In this document: piece by piece, positions 45,174-53,864 of the stretch
Layout of the letters: each line of letters begins with the position of its first letter
Numbering within the stretch: position 1 is the first letter of the stretch
From: Alteromonas genovensis
Lineage (GTDB): Bacteria > Pseudomonadota > Gammaproteobacteria > Enterobacterales > Alteromonadaceae
Direction: 5' to 3'
DNA: 64,000 nucleotides
Assembly: GCF_010500895.1 (NCBI RefSeq)
Contig: NZ_JAAAWO010000001.1
Span: forward strand, 62,001 to 126,000
Notes under the pieces: model-generated
What the model was told of the DNA's origin: nothing
Databases searched by the model: none
Seen by the model: only the letters and a program-made list of their open reading frames with translations
Position numbers and translations under genes: made by a program

Positions 45174-46568
45174 ATGACTAAAACGCGAGTGGAAAAAGAT
45201 AGTATGGGCGAATTAAACGTACCCCATGAAGCTTTGTATGGCGCGCAAACACAGCGTGCTATTAATAACTTTCCAGTTAGTGGTCAGCGATTACCCGAAC
45301 CTTTTATCCGCGCACTCATCACCGTAAAAAAAGCAGCCGCGCTAGCTAATATGAAACTTGAAGCCCTCGACGAATCAAGAGGGAAGGTAATTGTAAGTGC
45401 CTGCGATGAGCTACTTAATAGCGATGATGTCATGGCGCATTTCCCGGTTGATGTCTTTCAAACGGGTTCGGGAACCAGTTCAAACATGAACGCCAACGAA
45501 GTGATAGCTACTGTAGCGAGTCGCTATTTAAAAGAGACTATTCACCCTAACGAGACTATCCATCCAAACGATCATGTCAATTATGGTCAAAGTTCGAATG
45601 ACGTTATACCCACCACTATTCACGTCAGTGCGGCCTTAGAATTAGAAAAGCACCTCATTCCCGCTGTTGAGACACTGATTGCGCAAATAGAAGAAAAAGC
45701 GGGTTCAGTATCGCAGTACTGCAAAACAGGTCGCACACACTTAATGGATGCCATGCCAATAAGGATGGATCAAAGTTTGTTGTCATGGTCGGCGCAACTT
45801 AAACAACAGGTAAGTACACTTCGCTCCCATCAACCTGCGATTCAATCTCTTGCCCAAGGCGGCACCGCCGTAGGTACAGGTATCAACGCCCACCCAGATT
45901 TCGCCGCTACATTTGCAGATACCATCAGCGAGTTAACAGAGCTAAAATTTACCCCAGCAGAAAATTTCTTTGCTGTCATTGGCTCTCAAGATACCGCGGT
46001 TAGCTTGTCAGGCGCAGTAAAATCCCTTGCCGTCACCATGATGAAAATTTCCAATGATTTACGCTGGATGAACTCAGGGCCTCTTGCCGGTTTAGGTGAA
46101 ATAGCGCTAGAAGCATTACAACCAGGCTCTTCGATTATGCCTGGAAAAGTCAACCCGGTTATACCTGAAGCTGTTGCCATGGCCAGTGCGCAGGTTATTG
46201 GTAATGATGGGGCAATTACCGTTGGCGGTCAGTCTGGCAATTTCGAACTCAATGTTATGCTGCCGATGATAGCGAGTAACTTACTTTCCTCTATCACCTT
46301 AATGACGAACAGCGTCTCGCTTATTGGTGAAAAGGCAATTAAAACATTTTCTGTTAACAAAGAGGCTTTAGAAGAAGTGCTTTACCGAAACCCGGTGTTA
46401 GTGACCGCGTTAAACCCTGTGATTGGTTATGCCAAAGCGGCCGAAATAGCCAAGGTGGCCTACAAAGAAAATAAGCCTATTTTAGAGGTGGCAGAAGCAA
46501 TGACGGATATACCGAAAGACGAGCTGACTGCATTGCTCGACCCCAAAAAGCTAACGTCAAACCGTTAG
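45174..46568 (+). CDS. fumC: Class II fumarate hydratase
   Basis: This 464-residue enzyme of the fumarase/aspartase superfamily interconverts fumarate and malate without an iron-sulfur cluster. Signatures are TGSGTSSNMNANEV, NYGQSSNDVIPT, GRTHLMDAMP and GSSIMPGKVNPV with the catalytic Ser loop. An exact hexapeptide duplication (ETIHPN twice, residues 121-132) precedes Asp133 at the B-site, where homologues have one HPND. A Fur box upstream fits use of an iron-free fumarase under iron limitation. Confidence 0.95.
   Translation: MTKTRVEKDSMGELNVPHEALYGAQTQRAINNFPVSGQRLPEPFIRALITVKKAAALANMKLEALDESRGKVIVSACDELLNSDDVMAHFPVDVFQTGSGTSSNMNANEVIATVASRYLKETIHPNETIHPNDHVNYGQSSNDVIPTTIHVSAALELEKHLIPAVETLIAQIEEKAGSVSQYCKTGRTHLMDAMPIRMDQSLLSWSAQLKQQVSTLRSHQPAIQSLAQGGTAVGTGINAHPDFAATFADTISELTELKFTPAENFFAVIGSQDTAVSLSGAVKSLAVTMMKISNDLRWMNSGPLAGLGEIALEALQPGSSIMPGKVNPVIPEAVAMASAQVIGNDGAITVGGQSGNFELNVMLPMIASNLLSSITLMTNSVSLIGEKAIKTFSVNKEALEEVLYRNPVLVTALNPVIGYAKAAEIAKVAYKENKPILEVAEAMTDIPKDELTALLDPKKLTSNR
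45534..45569 (+). repeat. 18-bp in-frame duplication in fumC
   Basis: GAGACTATTCACCCTAAC (45534-45551) and GAGACTATCCATCCAAAC (45552-45569) differ at only a few positions, yet both encode E-T-I-H-P-N. The silent differences show the duplication is not recent and has been kept at protein level. Confidence 0.9.
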
Positions 46569-46891
46569 TGAAATAGTTGATATATGGGGCAATCGGTTTA
46601 CTCGCAGTCTACCAAAATACTGCCTTTATAATCGTTTTTGCGAAGGTTTCTACCACTATTTTCTATAAGGCTTTTCTTATCGATTATATTTATTGAAGTC
46701 TGCCTTTCGATGCAATTGCACAGCCTTTCGTTTTTATTTGCATTTATTGGCTATTAAGTAGACGTTTATGGGAATGATGTTCGCTTTATAGTTGCTGTAA
46801 AGGGGATTTTTGATACAGTTAACATACAAGTGTGACGCAGCGTTTTATGGCCTTTACAGCCAGCGTTCTATAAGTCTTTCGGGAAAAATAA
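46569..46891. other. Non-coding region between fumC and minC
   Basis: About 320 bases with no convincing gene, hairpin terminator or repeat. TTGATACAGTTAACATACAA near 46810 could belong to the min promoter, but the match is weak. Confidence 0.4.
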
Positions 46892-47662
46892 ATGACAGCA
46901 ACGTGCTTTCGCATGAAGGGTACTACGCTCACCAGCATAGTACTGGAAGTAATCGACTTTGATCCAGATGCATTTACATCGCAATTAGAGAGTAAAGTCG
47001 CTAGTGCACCTCAGTTTTTTACGCGTTCCTCGCTGATAATACACCTAATGAAGCCACTCTCTGCAACGGAGTTTGAACTACTTATTGCACTTTGCCGACG
47101 CTTGCAGTTGCAACCGATGGCAGTGAAAGGTGAGGTGGGAGCGCTAAAAGCTGTTATTAACGACCTTGGGCTTGCTGATGTTAGTCAAAGTAAGTTTAGT
47201 GACAGCGAAGTAAACGCGTCTAAAGGCGAACCCGCAAAGAAAGGGACTGCAGACAGCGAAAAGCAGAATTCACATTCAAAAGTTAATTACCAAGCGCCGG
47301 AACCCGAGCCAACACCTGTAGCCGCTGCTCTAAAACCGGCAAAAGTCATTATGCGCCCAGTGCGCTCAGGTCAGCAAGTTTATGCCGAAGGCAGCGATTT
47401 GGTAGTGACAGCGTCGGTCAGCGAAGGGGCTGAGCTATTGGCCGATGGTAATATTCACGTTTACGGTACGCTGCGAGGCAGGGCGCTTGCGGGTGTAAAA
47501 GGAAATAGTAGCGCACGGGTTTTTTGCCAGTCTCTTGATGCAGAACTCGTTTCAATTGCAGGGCAGTTTATTATGCACGACACCGTGAAAGGTGAATGTT
47601 GGAAAAAACCTGCTCAAATATATTTAGAAGAAGATACATTACGCATAGAGGCGTTGGTTTAA
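46892..47662 (+). CDS. minC: Septum site-determining protein MinC
   Basis: This 256-residue protein has an N-terminal MinC_N domain at about 5-105. A variable Pro/Ala/Lys linker covers ~110-150. The C-terminal beta-helical domain binds MinD and FtsZ (RSGQQVYAEGSDLVVTASVSEGAELLADGNIHVYGTLRGRALAGVKGN). MinC inhibits FtsZ assembly away from midcell. It is first of minC-minD-minE, 31 bases before minD. Confidence 0.95.
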   Translation: MTATCFRMKGTTLTSIVLEVIDFDPDAFTSQLESKVASAPQFFTRSSLIIHLMKPLSATEFELLIALCRRLQLQPMAVKGEVGALKAVINDLGLADVSQSKFSDSEVNASKGEPAKKGTADSEKQNSHSKVNYQAPEPEPTPVAAALKPAKVIMRPVRSGQQVYAEGSDLVVTASVSEGAELLADGNIHVYGTLRGRALAGVKGNSSARVFCQSLDAELVSIAGQFIMHDTVKGECWKKPAQIYLEEDTLRIEALV

Positions 47663-47693
47663 CGGTTTGTGCGCGTACAAAGGAAAACAGTAA

Positions 47694-48503
47694 ATGGCTA
47701 AGATTATAGTAGTAACATCGGGCAAAGGCGGTGTGGGTAAAACCACGTCAAGTGCAGCAATTAGCACAGGTTTGGCGTTGGCAGGTCACAAAACCGTGGT
47801 TATCGACTTCGATGTAGGCTTGAGAAACCTCGACCTTATCATGGGATGTGAGCGTCGCGTCGTATATGACTTCGTTAATGTTATCAACAAAGAGGCGTCG
47901 CTTAAACAGGCTCTTATTAAAGATAAGCGCACCAGCAATCTATTTATACTGCCTGCGTCGCAAACCAGAGACAAGGACGCGCTTACTATTGAAGGCGTAC
48001 AAGCGGTATTAGACGAACTGAAAGAAAGCTTCGACTTTATTATCTGTGACTCACCAGCAGGAATTGAGCAAGGTGCACAGATGGCGCTCTATTTTGCCGA
48101 TGAAGCCATTGTAGTGACAAATCCTGAGGTATCGTCGGTACGAGACTCAGACCGTATTCTGGGTATACTACAAAGTAAATCGATGCGCGCAGAGCAAGGC
48201 AAAGCAGTAAAAGAGCATTTGCTGCTTACTCGCTATAACCCGGCTCGAGTAGCAACAGCAGAAATGCTTAGCGTTGCAGATGTAGAGGAAATCTTAGCTA
48301 TTCCGCTACTCGGTGTAATCCCAGAGTCAGAGTCTGTGCTTAAAGCATCTAACCAAGGCCAACCTGTTATTCTTGATGAAGAAGCCAATGCGGGGCAAGC
48401 CTATACCGACGCCGTAAAACGCCTGCTTGGTGAAACTGTTGAACATCGTTTCCTTGATGCTGAGAAAAAAGGATTCTTCAAGCGTCTACTAGGAGGTAAG
48501 TAA
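47694..48503 (+). CDS. minD: Septum site-determining ATPase MinD
   Basis: This 269-residue deviant Walker ATPase has the P-loop GKGGVGKTT at 10-18 and the signature [23 protein letters not shown]. It ends in a membrane-targeting amphipathic helix ([11 protein letters not shown]). ATP-bound MinD binds the membrane, recruits MinC and is released by MinE, producing pole-to-pole oscillation. Its TAA overlaps the minE ATG by one base (TAATG). Confidence 0.97.
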   Translation: MAKIIVVTSGKGGVGKTTSSAAISTGLALAGHKTVVIDFDVGLRNLDLIMGCERRVVYDFVNVINKEASLKQALIKDKRTSNLFILPASQTRDKDALTIEGVQAVLDELKESFDFIICDSPAGIEQGAQMALYFADEAIVVTNPEVSSVRDSDRILGILQSKSMRAEQGKAVKEHLLLTRYNPARVATAEMLSVADVEEILAIPLLGVIPESESVLKASNQGQPVILDEEANAGQAYTDAVKRLLGETVEHRFLDAEKKGFFKRLLGGK

Positions 48504-48754
48504 TGGGCATTTTCGATTTACTAAAGAAAAAGCAAAAGCCAAGTACAGCGGCGGTGGCAAAAGAGCGCTTACAGATTATTGTTGCTCATGAGCGCAGAAA
48601 ACGCACTGAACCCGATTATTTACCTATGATGCAGCAAGAGATTATCCAAGTTATTCGCAAATACGTGGCAATAGCGGATGACCAAGTGTCTGTACAGCTA
48701 GATAACAACGATGACTGCAGTGTTTTAGAGCTAAACGTCACCTTGCCAGAGTAG
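48503..48754 (+). CDS. minE: Cell division topological specificity factor MinE
   Basis: This 83-residue protein has the N-terminal membrane/MinD-binding part ([31 protein letters not shown]) and a C-terminal dimerisation domain ending LELNVTLPE. It stimulates the MinD ATPase and positions the division site. It is translationally coupled to minD. Confidence 0.96.
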   Translation: MGIFDLLKKKQKPSTAAVAKERLQIIVAHERRKRTEPDYLPMMQQEIIQVIRKYVAIADDQVSVQLDNNDDCSVLELNVTLPE

Positions 48755-48865
48755 CGGGCATATACTTATACCGAATTAAACTCATGTTATTTGCTACATG
48801 CACTGGTGTATTCAACATCAAGGCATAGTAAAATGTGTGAAAAGTAATTAACGTTAGGGGTAAAT

Positions 48866-49210
48866 ATGTCAGTCGAAACGGCGTTGCCAATAGAGTTTTC
48901 TGATGCGGCGGCACATAAAGTTAAAGCGCTGATTACCGAAGAAGAGAACACAGAGCTTAAGTTGCGTGTTTACGTTACCGGTGGCGGCTGCTCAGGGTTT
49001 CAGTATGGTTTCACTTTCGATGAGAAAGTCAATGAAGGCGATATGACCATTGAGAAAGACAGCGTTACTCTGGTTGTAGACCCAATGAGCTTACAATATT
49101 TAGTCGGCGGTGTTGTCGATTATGTTGATGGCTTAGAAGGCTCTCGATTCTTAGTACAAAACCCAAACGCCACAACAACTTGTGGATGCGGTGCTAGCTT
49201 TAGCGTATAA
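48866..49210 (+). CDS. erpA: Iron-sulfur cluster insertion protein ErpA
   Basis: This 114-residue A-type carrier has the three conserved cysteines in [11 protein letters not shown] and the C-terminal CGCGASF. It delivers Fe-S clusters to apo-enzymes such as IspG/IspH. SD AGGGG lies upstream of the ATG. In related genomes erpA often lies near anmK and tyrS; here that block starts about 6 kb away, with other metabolic genes between. Confidence 0.93.
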   Translation: MSVETALPIEFSDAAAHKVKALITEEENTELKLRVYVTGGGCSGFQYGFTFDEKVNEGDMTIEKDSVTLVVDPMSLQYLVGGVVDYVDGLEGSRFLVQNPNATTTCGCGASFSV

Positions 49211-49353
49211 CGCGCGTAGTTCAAAATAGGGCAGGTACACGTTACTCTCTTTATGGTATCTGCTCTATGAATCCTTTCAACAAATTCTATTTTCAACCCG
49301 TACGTTTTGTGTCTACACTTACCCATATAATGGATTTGCTGTAGGACGTTTTT

Positions 49354-49926
49354 ATGAAACTGTATGGCTCTACTACGTCACCTTTCGTTAGGCGTATTCG
49401 TATTGTACTTGCTTCAATAGATCACGAGTTTTTAAACTTACAGATTTTCTCTGGTGCAGATAGGGAGCTATTAGCCTCTCGTAACCCCACGCTGAAAGTA
49501 CCTTGCCTTGAAGACGGCAGCGAAATAATTTTTGATTCCCGAATTATCTACAACTATCTCGCGGATAAATATCAATACGAGCCTTTAACATGGGAGGCTG
49601 AAAATCAATTAACCCTTATTGATGCTGCGAACGATTCATTTGTACAACTGCTTTTGTTGAAGCGATCTGATTTCGATATCGCGCAGGAGAAACTTTACTT
49701 CAATTTGCAGAGCGAACGTATAGAGGGAGTGTTAACGTCGTTATCAAACCAGATAAATAGGGGCCTTTTTAGCGGGTGGAATTACCCCGAAATATGCCTT
49801 TACTCATTAGTCGATTGGGTACTGTTCCGAGAGCTACACGATATGCAAGATTACCCCGAGCTATTGTGGTTTTACGAAAAGCATCAAAACAAAATTGAAG
49901 TGACGGCTACCGATCCTCGCACATAA
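49354..49926 (+). CDS. Glutathione S-transferase family protein
   Basis: This 190-residue protein has an N-terminal thioredoxin-like domain beginning MKLYGSTTSPFVRRIRIVLA. The catalytic-position Ser lies in STTSPFV, and NPTLKVPCLEDG carries the cis-Pro. SRIIYNYLADKY is the usual glutathione-contact segment. The C-terminal helical domain is short, at about 85-185. It is probably a stress or detoxification GST; the substrate is unknown. It ends 20 bases from the convergent dehydrogenase gene. Confidence 0.8.
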   Translation: MKLYGSTTSPFVRRIRIVLASIDHEFLNLQIFSGADRELLASRNPTLKVPCLEDGSEIIFDSRIIYNYLADKYQYEPLTWEAENQLTLIDAANDSFVQLLLLKRSDFDIAQEKLYFNLQSERIEGVLTSLSNQINRGLFSGWNYPEICLYSLVDWVLFRELHDMQDYPELLWFYEKHQNKIEVTATDPRT

Positions 49927-49946
49927 ATTTGCACTGCTGATAACCT

Positions 49947-50924
49947 CTAATAGCCCTTAGTGAAGTCGAGTTTATAGCGTAGCGGTTGATGGTTGAGATA
50001 GCGCTCGGCATTGTCTAAAAACACCTGTGCCACATCTTCAGGTTGAGACTCTGCCGCGGTGTGCGCAGTTACCGTTATTTTTGGATGATGCCAAAATGGA
50101 TGAGTAGCTGGCAATGGTTCAAGGTCAAAAACATCTAAAACAGCGTGGGCCAGCCGGCTTTCGTCTAACGCATTAATTAATGCGTCATCGTCTATAGCGC
50201 TTCCTCGCCCTGCATTGATTAAAATAGAATGGGGCTTTAGGTGAGCAAAGAAGACTTTAGAGAGCAACTGCTGGGTGTGCGAGGTGTCGGGCATAAGATT
50301 AACAACGTGATCGACATTCTCTGCAAATTGGGTAATTTGCGAAGGCATATACATGGCGTCTGCACCTTCGACTGGCTTAGCGCTTCTCGACACGCCAACT
50401 ACTTTCATTCCAAAACTATGTGCTACAGGAATAAGCGCACGGCCAATATTACCTAAACCAATAATACCCAGTGTTAACCCGTTGAGGGGAAAGCGTGTCT
50501 CAGCGCGCCACACCGGTGGCTCAGCGTTTTGGTTCGCGGCAAATGCGGGTATGTTTCGCGCAAACTGCAGTAAGTAGGCAAACACATACTCACGCATTAA
50601 TTCCCCAAATACGCCTTTTAGCCCCGTTAATTCATAGTCAGTTTTTTCAAGGTTGAGAAGTGGAGCATTGCCAGCCCAGGTAGATTGGCACCATTTCAAA
50701 TGCTGGCAGCGCGGAATAACCCTAGCCGCTAGATTGGGATCTGCAAGCAGCACTTCGGTGTTATCACAGTCGATATCCTCGGAGCTCGCAGTGGCGATGC
50801 CTATATCAATGTACTGAAAAGTATCGGGTAATAATGCCGCTTTTGCGCGAATAGCGTCGGCAATTTGCTCTGCCTCGTTGCTTAAAATTGCGACTTTTAA
50901 TGGTTTTTGAGCGCTTTCATTCAT
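49947..50924 (-). CDS. D-2-hydroxyacid dehydrogenase (GhrA-like)
   Basis: This 325-residue NAD(P)-dependent enzyme has Rossmann motif LGIIGLGNIGRALIPVAHSFGMKVVGVSRS near 153-182. The catalytic Arg is in LINAGRGSAIDDDALI, Glu in DVFDLEPLP and His in ITVTAHTAA. GhrA-type enzymes reduce glyoxylate and hydroxypyruvate; the precise substrate here is open. It stands alone on the minus strand, divergent from the PLP enzyme gene. Confidence 0.85.
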   Translation of the reverse strand: MNESAQKPLKVAILSNEAEQIADAIRAKAALLPDTFQYIDIGIATASSEDIDCDNTEVLLADPNLAARVIPRCQHLKWCQSTWAGNAPLLNLEKTDYELTGLKGVFGELMREYVFAYLLQFARNIPAFAANQNAEPPVWRAETRFPLNGLTLGIIGLGNIGRALIPVAHSFGMKVVGVSRSAKPVEGADAMYMPSQITQFAENVDHVVNLMPDTSHTQQLLSKVFFAHLKPHSILINAGRGSAIDDDALINALDESRLAHAVLDVFDLEPLPATHPFWHHPKITVTAHTAAESQPEDVAQVFLDNAERYLNHQPLRYKLDFTKGY

Positions 50925-51088
50925 TCAGATTTTACTCTTAAGTAAACTTTTCTTTCCTAGTGCATGTTCATCTATCGCACGTCTGTTTGTTCTCAAATTG
51001 TAAATATAGTTTTAAGTTTTAGTTAATAGCTTGCTTTTTAGCTTAGCCAACAGTCCTAATCCAATTTCACTATTTTAATGGAACTATC

Positions 51089-52891
51089 ATGCAGTCGGAT
51101 AATACCCACAATCATTCTATCTCGGTTGAACACGCTAAAGTACTTTCACCTAAACGCAATACCACTGAGGCCAATACCACAGAGGATTTAGTTAGCGAAC
51201 AGCTAAGCCATTTTGGCATCGATGCGTCTAGCGATTACGGCAAGGCTTTAGCACAAACCGCGCACCACCTATATGGCGCACAATCAAGTGTAATGGAGCT
51301 ATGGAATATTACTACCAACACATTGCAAACATTGGACAAAGAAGACAGGGTCGCCTATTTCAATGCTAAAAAGTTTTTGTCTTTTCAAATTGCCAAGGTG
51401 CTAGATACATTACAAAACCCATTTCGCGCAACTTATCAAAGTTTGTCTAGCGGCAATGGCTCTCAGGGTCATTACCCAATGTTTGATAACGTTACTGCGC
51501 TATTTTCAGCGACACCGGTGGTGGTGAGAACAGCAACTTACGTGTATGCCTGCACAGAGTGGGTAGACGATGCATTTCAAGGCAAAGAGTTTACTCACCA
51601 AATATATTCTCGCCTACTGAACCCAACAAACATTTCCCTGGCGAATGCCATTGTGGACATGGAGGCTGGGCCCTATGCTTCTGAATACCTTGCTTGGAAT
51701 TTTAACTCTGGAATGGCAGCCATTGATGCCATGCTGTCGAACGTGTTAAGTCATGGCGACGTGTTAATTGTGTCTAGAAATGTATATGGGGGCGTTTATC
51801 AGCTTCTTCACGATTTCTTCGCCAGAGAAAATAGGATGGATATTCAAATTGCGTGGTTCGACGGGTATGACAAAGAGAGCTTTGCAGATTTTATGGCACA
51901 CACTAAGCATCAGCACTCTGAGCGTTTAAACAATGGCGCTTCAATGCATGTTTACATGGAGTCTCCGTGTAACCCCCATGGCTATGTTCTCGATGTGCCT
52001 GGTATTTGTGAGCTTGCGCATGCTGAAGGTGCGCTGGTAATGCTTGATTCTACGCTTGCCACGCCAGTACTGCATCAGCCGCTACAGCATAAAAACAAAG
52101 CTGCACGGCCAGACTATGTTGTCCACAGCTATACCAAGGACTTATGTGGCAGTGGCGCAACAACTGCGGGTGTGGTGATAGGTGAAGGCCACCGCATGTT
52201 TCAGCCTAAGGGAAGTAGTGTAGATGGTGTAGATTGGTCGCAAACCATGTTCTGGGACGTGTATTACATCAAGGGCGCTTTCTTAGACTCTGAAAAAGCG
52301 TTTGATGTATTAAATGGAATGAAAACGTTAGAGCAGAGAATGATGACAAAGGTAATCAATACACAAGTGTTTACTTCATTTCTAAGCTCTCATCCGCTCA
52401 TTAGAGTGAATTGCCATGGGCTGGCAGAGCACGAAAATGCAGGACTTAGGGAGAAACAGCATGCTCATGGCTGGCCATGCACCTTATTTACTATCGATAT
52501 GGCACCCGCTGGTTTAGCGAAAGACGTATTTACTCGCTTTTTCGATGCCCTAGAGCCTGCGTTTAGTCATCAAGTGAGTATTGGTCAGAACAACACGATT
52601 GTGCTGTGCCCTGCGTTAACCTCGCATTCTGAGTTAAGCAAAGACGAGCAGTCGAAAGCGGGTATTGAGCTTACTACCATGCGTATTGCGATGGGCACCG
52701 ATAACGTAAAACAGCTTATTGCACATTTCATACTGGCTTCTCGTCATTTCATTGATGCCAGCACGCCAGGGTTTAGTCATAAATTTATGGGTAATGAGGC
52801 AATTGATGCGCTGTATTTAACGGTAAGCGAAAGAGTCTGCGCACAACATTTTGGCAGTAAGCCTAATATGCAGTCGCTTATGGGCGAGTAA
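51089..52891 (+). CDS. Trans-sulfuration-type PLP enzyme with long N-terminal extension
   Basis: At 600 residues this is far longer than the usual ~400 of the Cys/Met metabolism PLP family. Family motifs appear late: YSRLLNPTN near 173-181, NFNSGMAAIDAML near 204-216, NVYGGVYQLLHDFF near 231, MLDSTLATPVLHQPL near 318 and the PLP lysine K350 in HSYTKDLCGSG. The first ~140 residues are an extra, mainly helical region. Likely reactions are gamma- or beta-elimination/replacement on sulfur amino acids. No neighbouring methionine or cysteine gene narrows this down. Confidence 0.75.
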   Translation: MQSDNTHNHSISVEHAKVLSPKRNTTEANTTEDLVSEQLSHFGIDASSDYGKALAQTAHHLYGAQSSVMELWNITTNTLQTLDKEDRVAYFNAKKFLSFQIAKVLDTLQNPFRATYQSLSSGNGSQGHYPMFDNVTALFSATPVVVRTATYVYACTEWVDDAFQGKEFTHQIYSRLLNPTNISLANAIVDMEAGPYASEYLAWNFNSGMAAIDAMLSNVLSHGDVLIVSRNVYGGVYQLLHDFFARENRMDIQIAWFDGYDKESFADFMAHTKHQHSERLNNGASMHVYMESPCNPHGYVLDVPGICELAHAEGALVMLDSTLATPVLHQPLQHKNKAARPDYVVHSYTKDLCGSGATTAGVVIGEGHRMFQPKGSSVDGVDWSQTMFWDVYYIKGAFLDSEKAFDVLNGMKTLEQRMMTKVINTQVFTSFLSSHPLIRVNCHGLAEHENAGLREKQHAHGWPCTLFTIDMAPAGLAKDVFTRFFDALEPAFSHQVSIGQNNTIVLCPALTSHSELSKDEQSKAGIELTTMRIAMGTDNVKQLIAHFILASRHFIDASTPGFSHKFMGNEAIDALYLTVSERVCAQHFGSKPNMQSLMGE

Positions 52892-53235
52892 GTTTACTCT
52901 GTGTCATTTATGGTGTGTATTTTGTTATATGCATTTTGTAATACTAAAGATACAGAGCTGGGCTAGCGTCGCTAATATAAGGTTAATAACGAAGTGTCGC
53001 CAACACAGAGTTAACAGCATAATAGAAATTGCGGCGCTAGTTCATAAAGGCGCTAGTTTATTGAGGCGCTAGTATGAAGTAACAATATGAGTGGAAAAAG
53101 GGTAGGCGAATGCGCGGGTTAAAGATTTAAGCATTTAAAGATGCTGGTCGATAACGACAGTAAGAGAAAAGCAGAACCCTTAACGCTTACGCCAGGTGTT
53201 TAAGGGAGTTAAAAATAAATGACAAAGGCCATTTT
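52892..53235. other. Non-coding region with a 16-base repeat
   Basis: About 340 bases without a convincing gene. It holds three GGCGCTAGT copies at an exact 16-base period (53033-53073, separate entry). Nothing else is identifiable. Confidence 0.5.
53033..53080 (+). repeat. 16-bp tandem repeat, three copies
   Basis: GGCGCTAGT starts at 53033, 53049 and 53065. The intervening bases are related (TCATAAA, TTATTGA, ATGAAGT). The function is unknown. Confidence 0.7.
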
Positions 53236-53682
53236 ATGCATCAGTTCACCATAGATGTCACATTCAACGCGTCGCTACCTTTTATTTATGCATCGTTTCA
53301 TGAAGTTGAGTACCTCTCGCAGTGGTTTGCTCCGGGTAATTGTTCGGTTACTCAAGTGATGAACGATTTTAAAGAGGGCGGGCGATACCGCATTAAAATG
53401 ATGGAGCCTAACGGAGTCGAAATGTCGCTAACCGGGGAATACGTTACGCTGTTAGCTAACGAGCAACTGGTATTCTCTTGGGCTTGGGAAGATAACCTAG
53501 AAGACTCTGTAATGACTTCAGTAAACATTCATTTTAATGAAGTTGAGGAAGGCCATGTTAATGTTGTATTAGAGCAAAGTGGTTTTATGACTCAAGAAGA
53601 ATGCCAGCAACACGAGTATGCGTGGATGTCATGCTTAGAAAAATTGGCCGTGTTGGCGAGTAAACAAAAAGCGCTTAGCTAA
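53236..53682 (+). CDS. SRPBCC/AHSA1-like domain protein
   Basis: This 148-residue protein shows the START-like ligand-pocket fold. The N-terminal strand FTIDVTFNASLPFIYASFHEVEYLSQWFAP, then GGRYRIKMMEPNG, GEYVTLLANEQLVFSWAWED and a C-terminal helix MSCLEKLAVLA are standard for AHSA1-type proteins. Members bind hydrophobic ligands or Hsp90; many are uncharacterised. It is a single gene ended by a strong terminator. Confidence 0.8.
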   Translation: MHQFTIDVTFNASLPFIYASFHEVEYLSQWFAPGNCSVTQVMNDFKEGGRYRIKMMEPNGVEMSLTGEYVTLLANEQLVFSWAWEDNLEDSVMTSVNIHFNEVEEGHVNVVLEQSGFMTQEECQQHEYAWMSCLEKLAVLASKQKALS

Positions 53683-53720
53683 AGCTGCATGCCCAAGGGC
53701 TACGTCAAATTACACGCTAA

Positions 53721-53766
53721 CAAAAAACGCCTAATCGTTGTTAAACGATAGGCGTTTTTTATTTTT
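53721..53766. terminator. Terminator after the SRPBCC gene
   Basis: AAAAAACGCCTA and TAGGCGTTTTTT (with inner TCGT/ACGA pairs) form a strong hairpin followed by TTTTTTATTTTT, between convergent genes. Confidence 0.9.
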
Positions 53767-53800
53767 ACTGGCGCTTACTTAATTCTGCGCTAATTACTTT

Positions 53801-53838
53801 GTAATTCGTAATTCGTAATTCGTAATTCGTAATTCGTA
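53801..53838. repeat. 7-bp microsatellite (GTAATTC)x5
   Basis: Five perfect GTAATTC units (53801-53835) plus a partial one lie in the spacer, ending 26 bases before the OYE stop codon. Such heptamer tracts change length by slippage; here no reading frame is affected. Confidence 0.95.
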
Positions 53839-53864
53839 CTTAGGCTGTGGTTACGCAACCCCTG

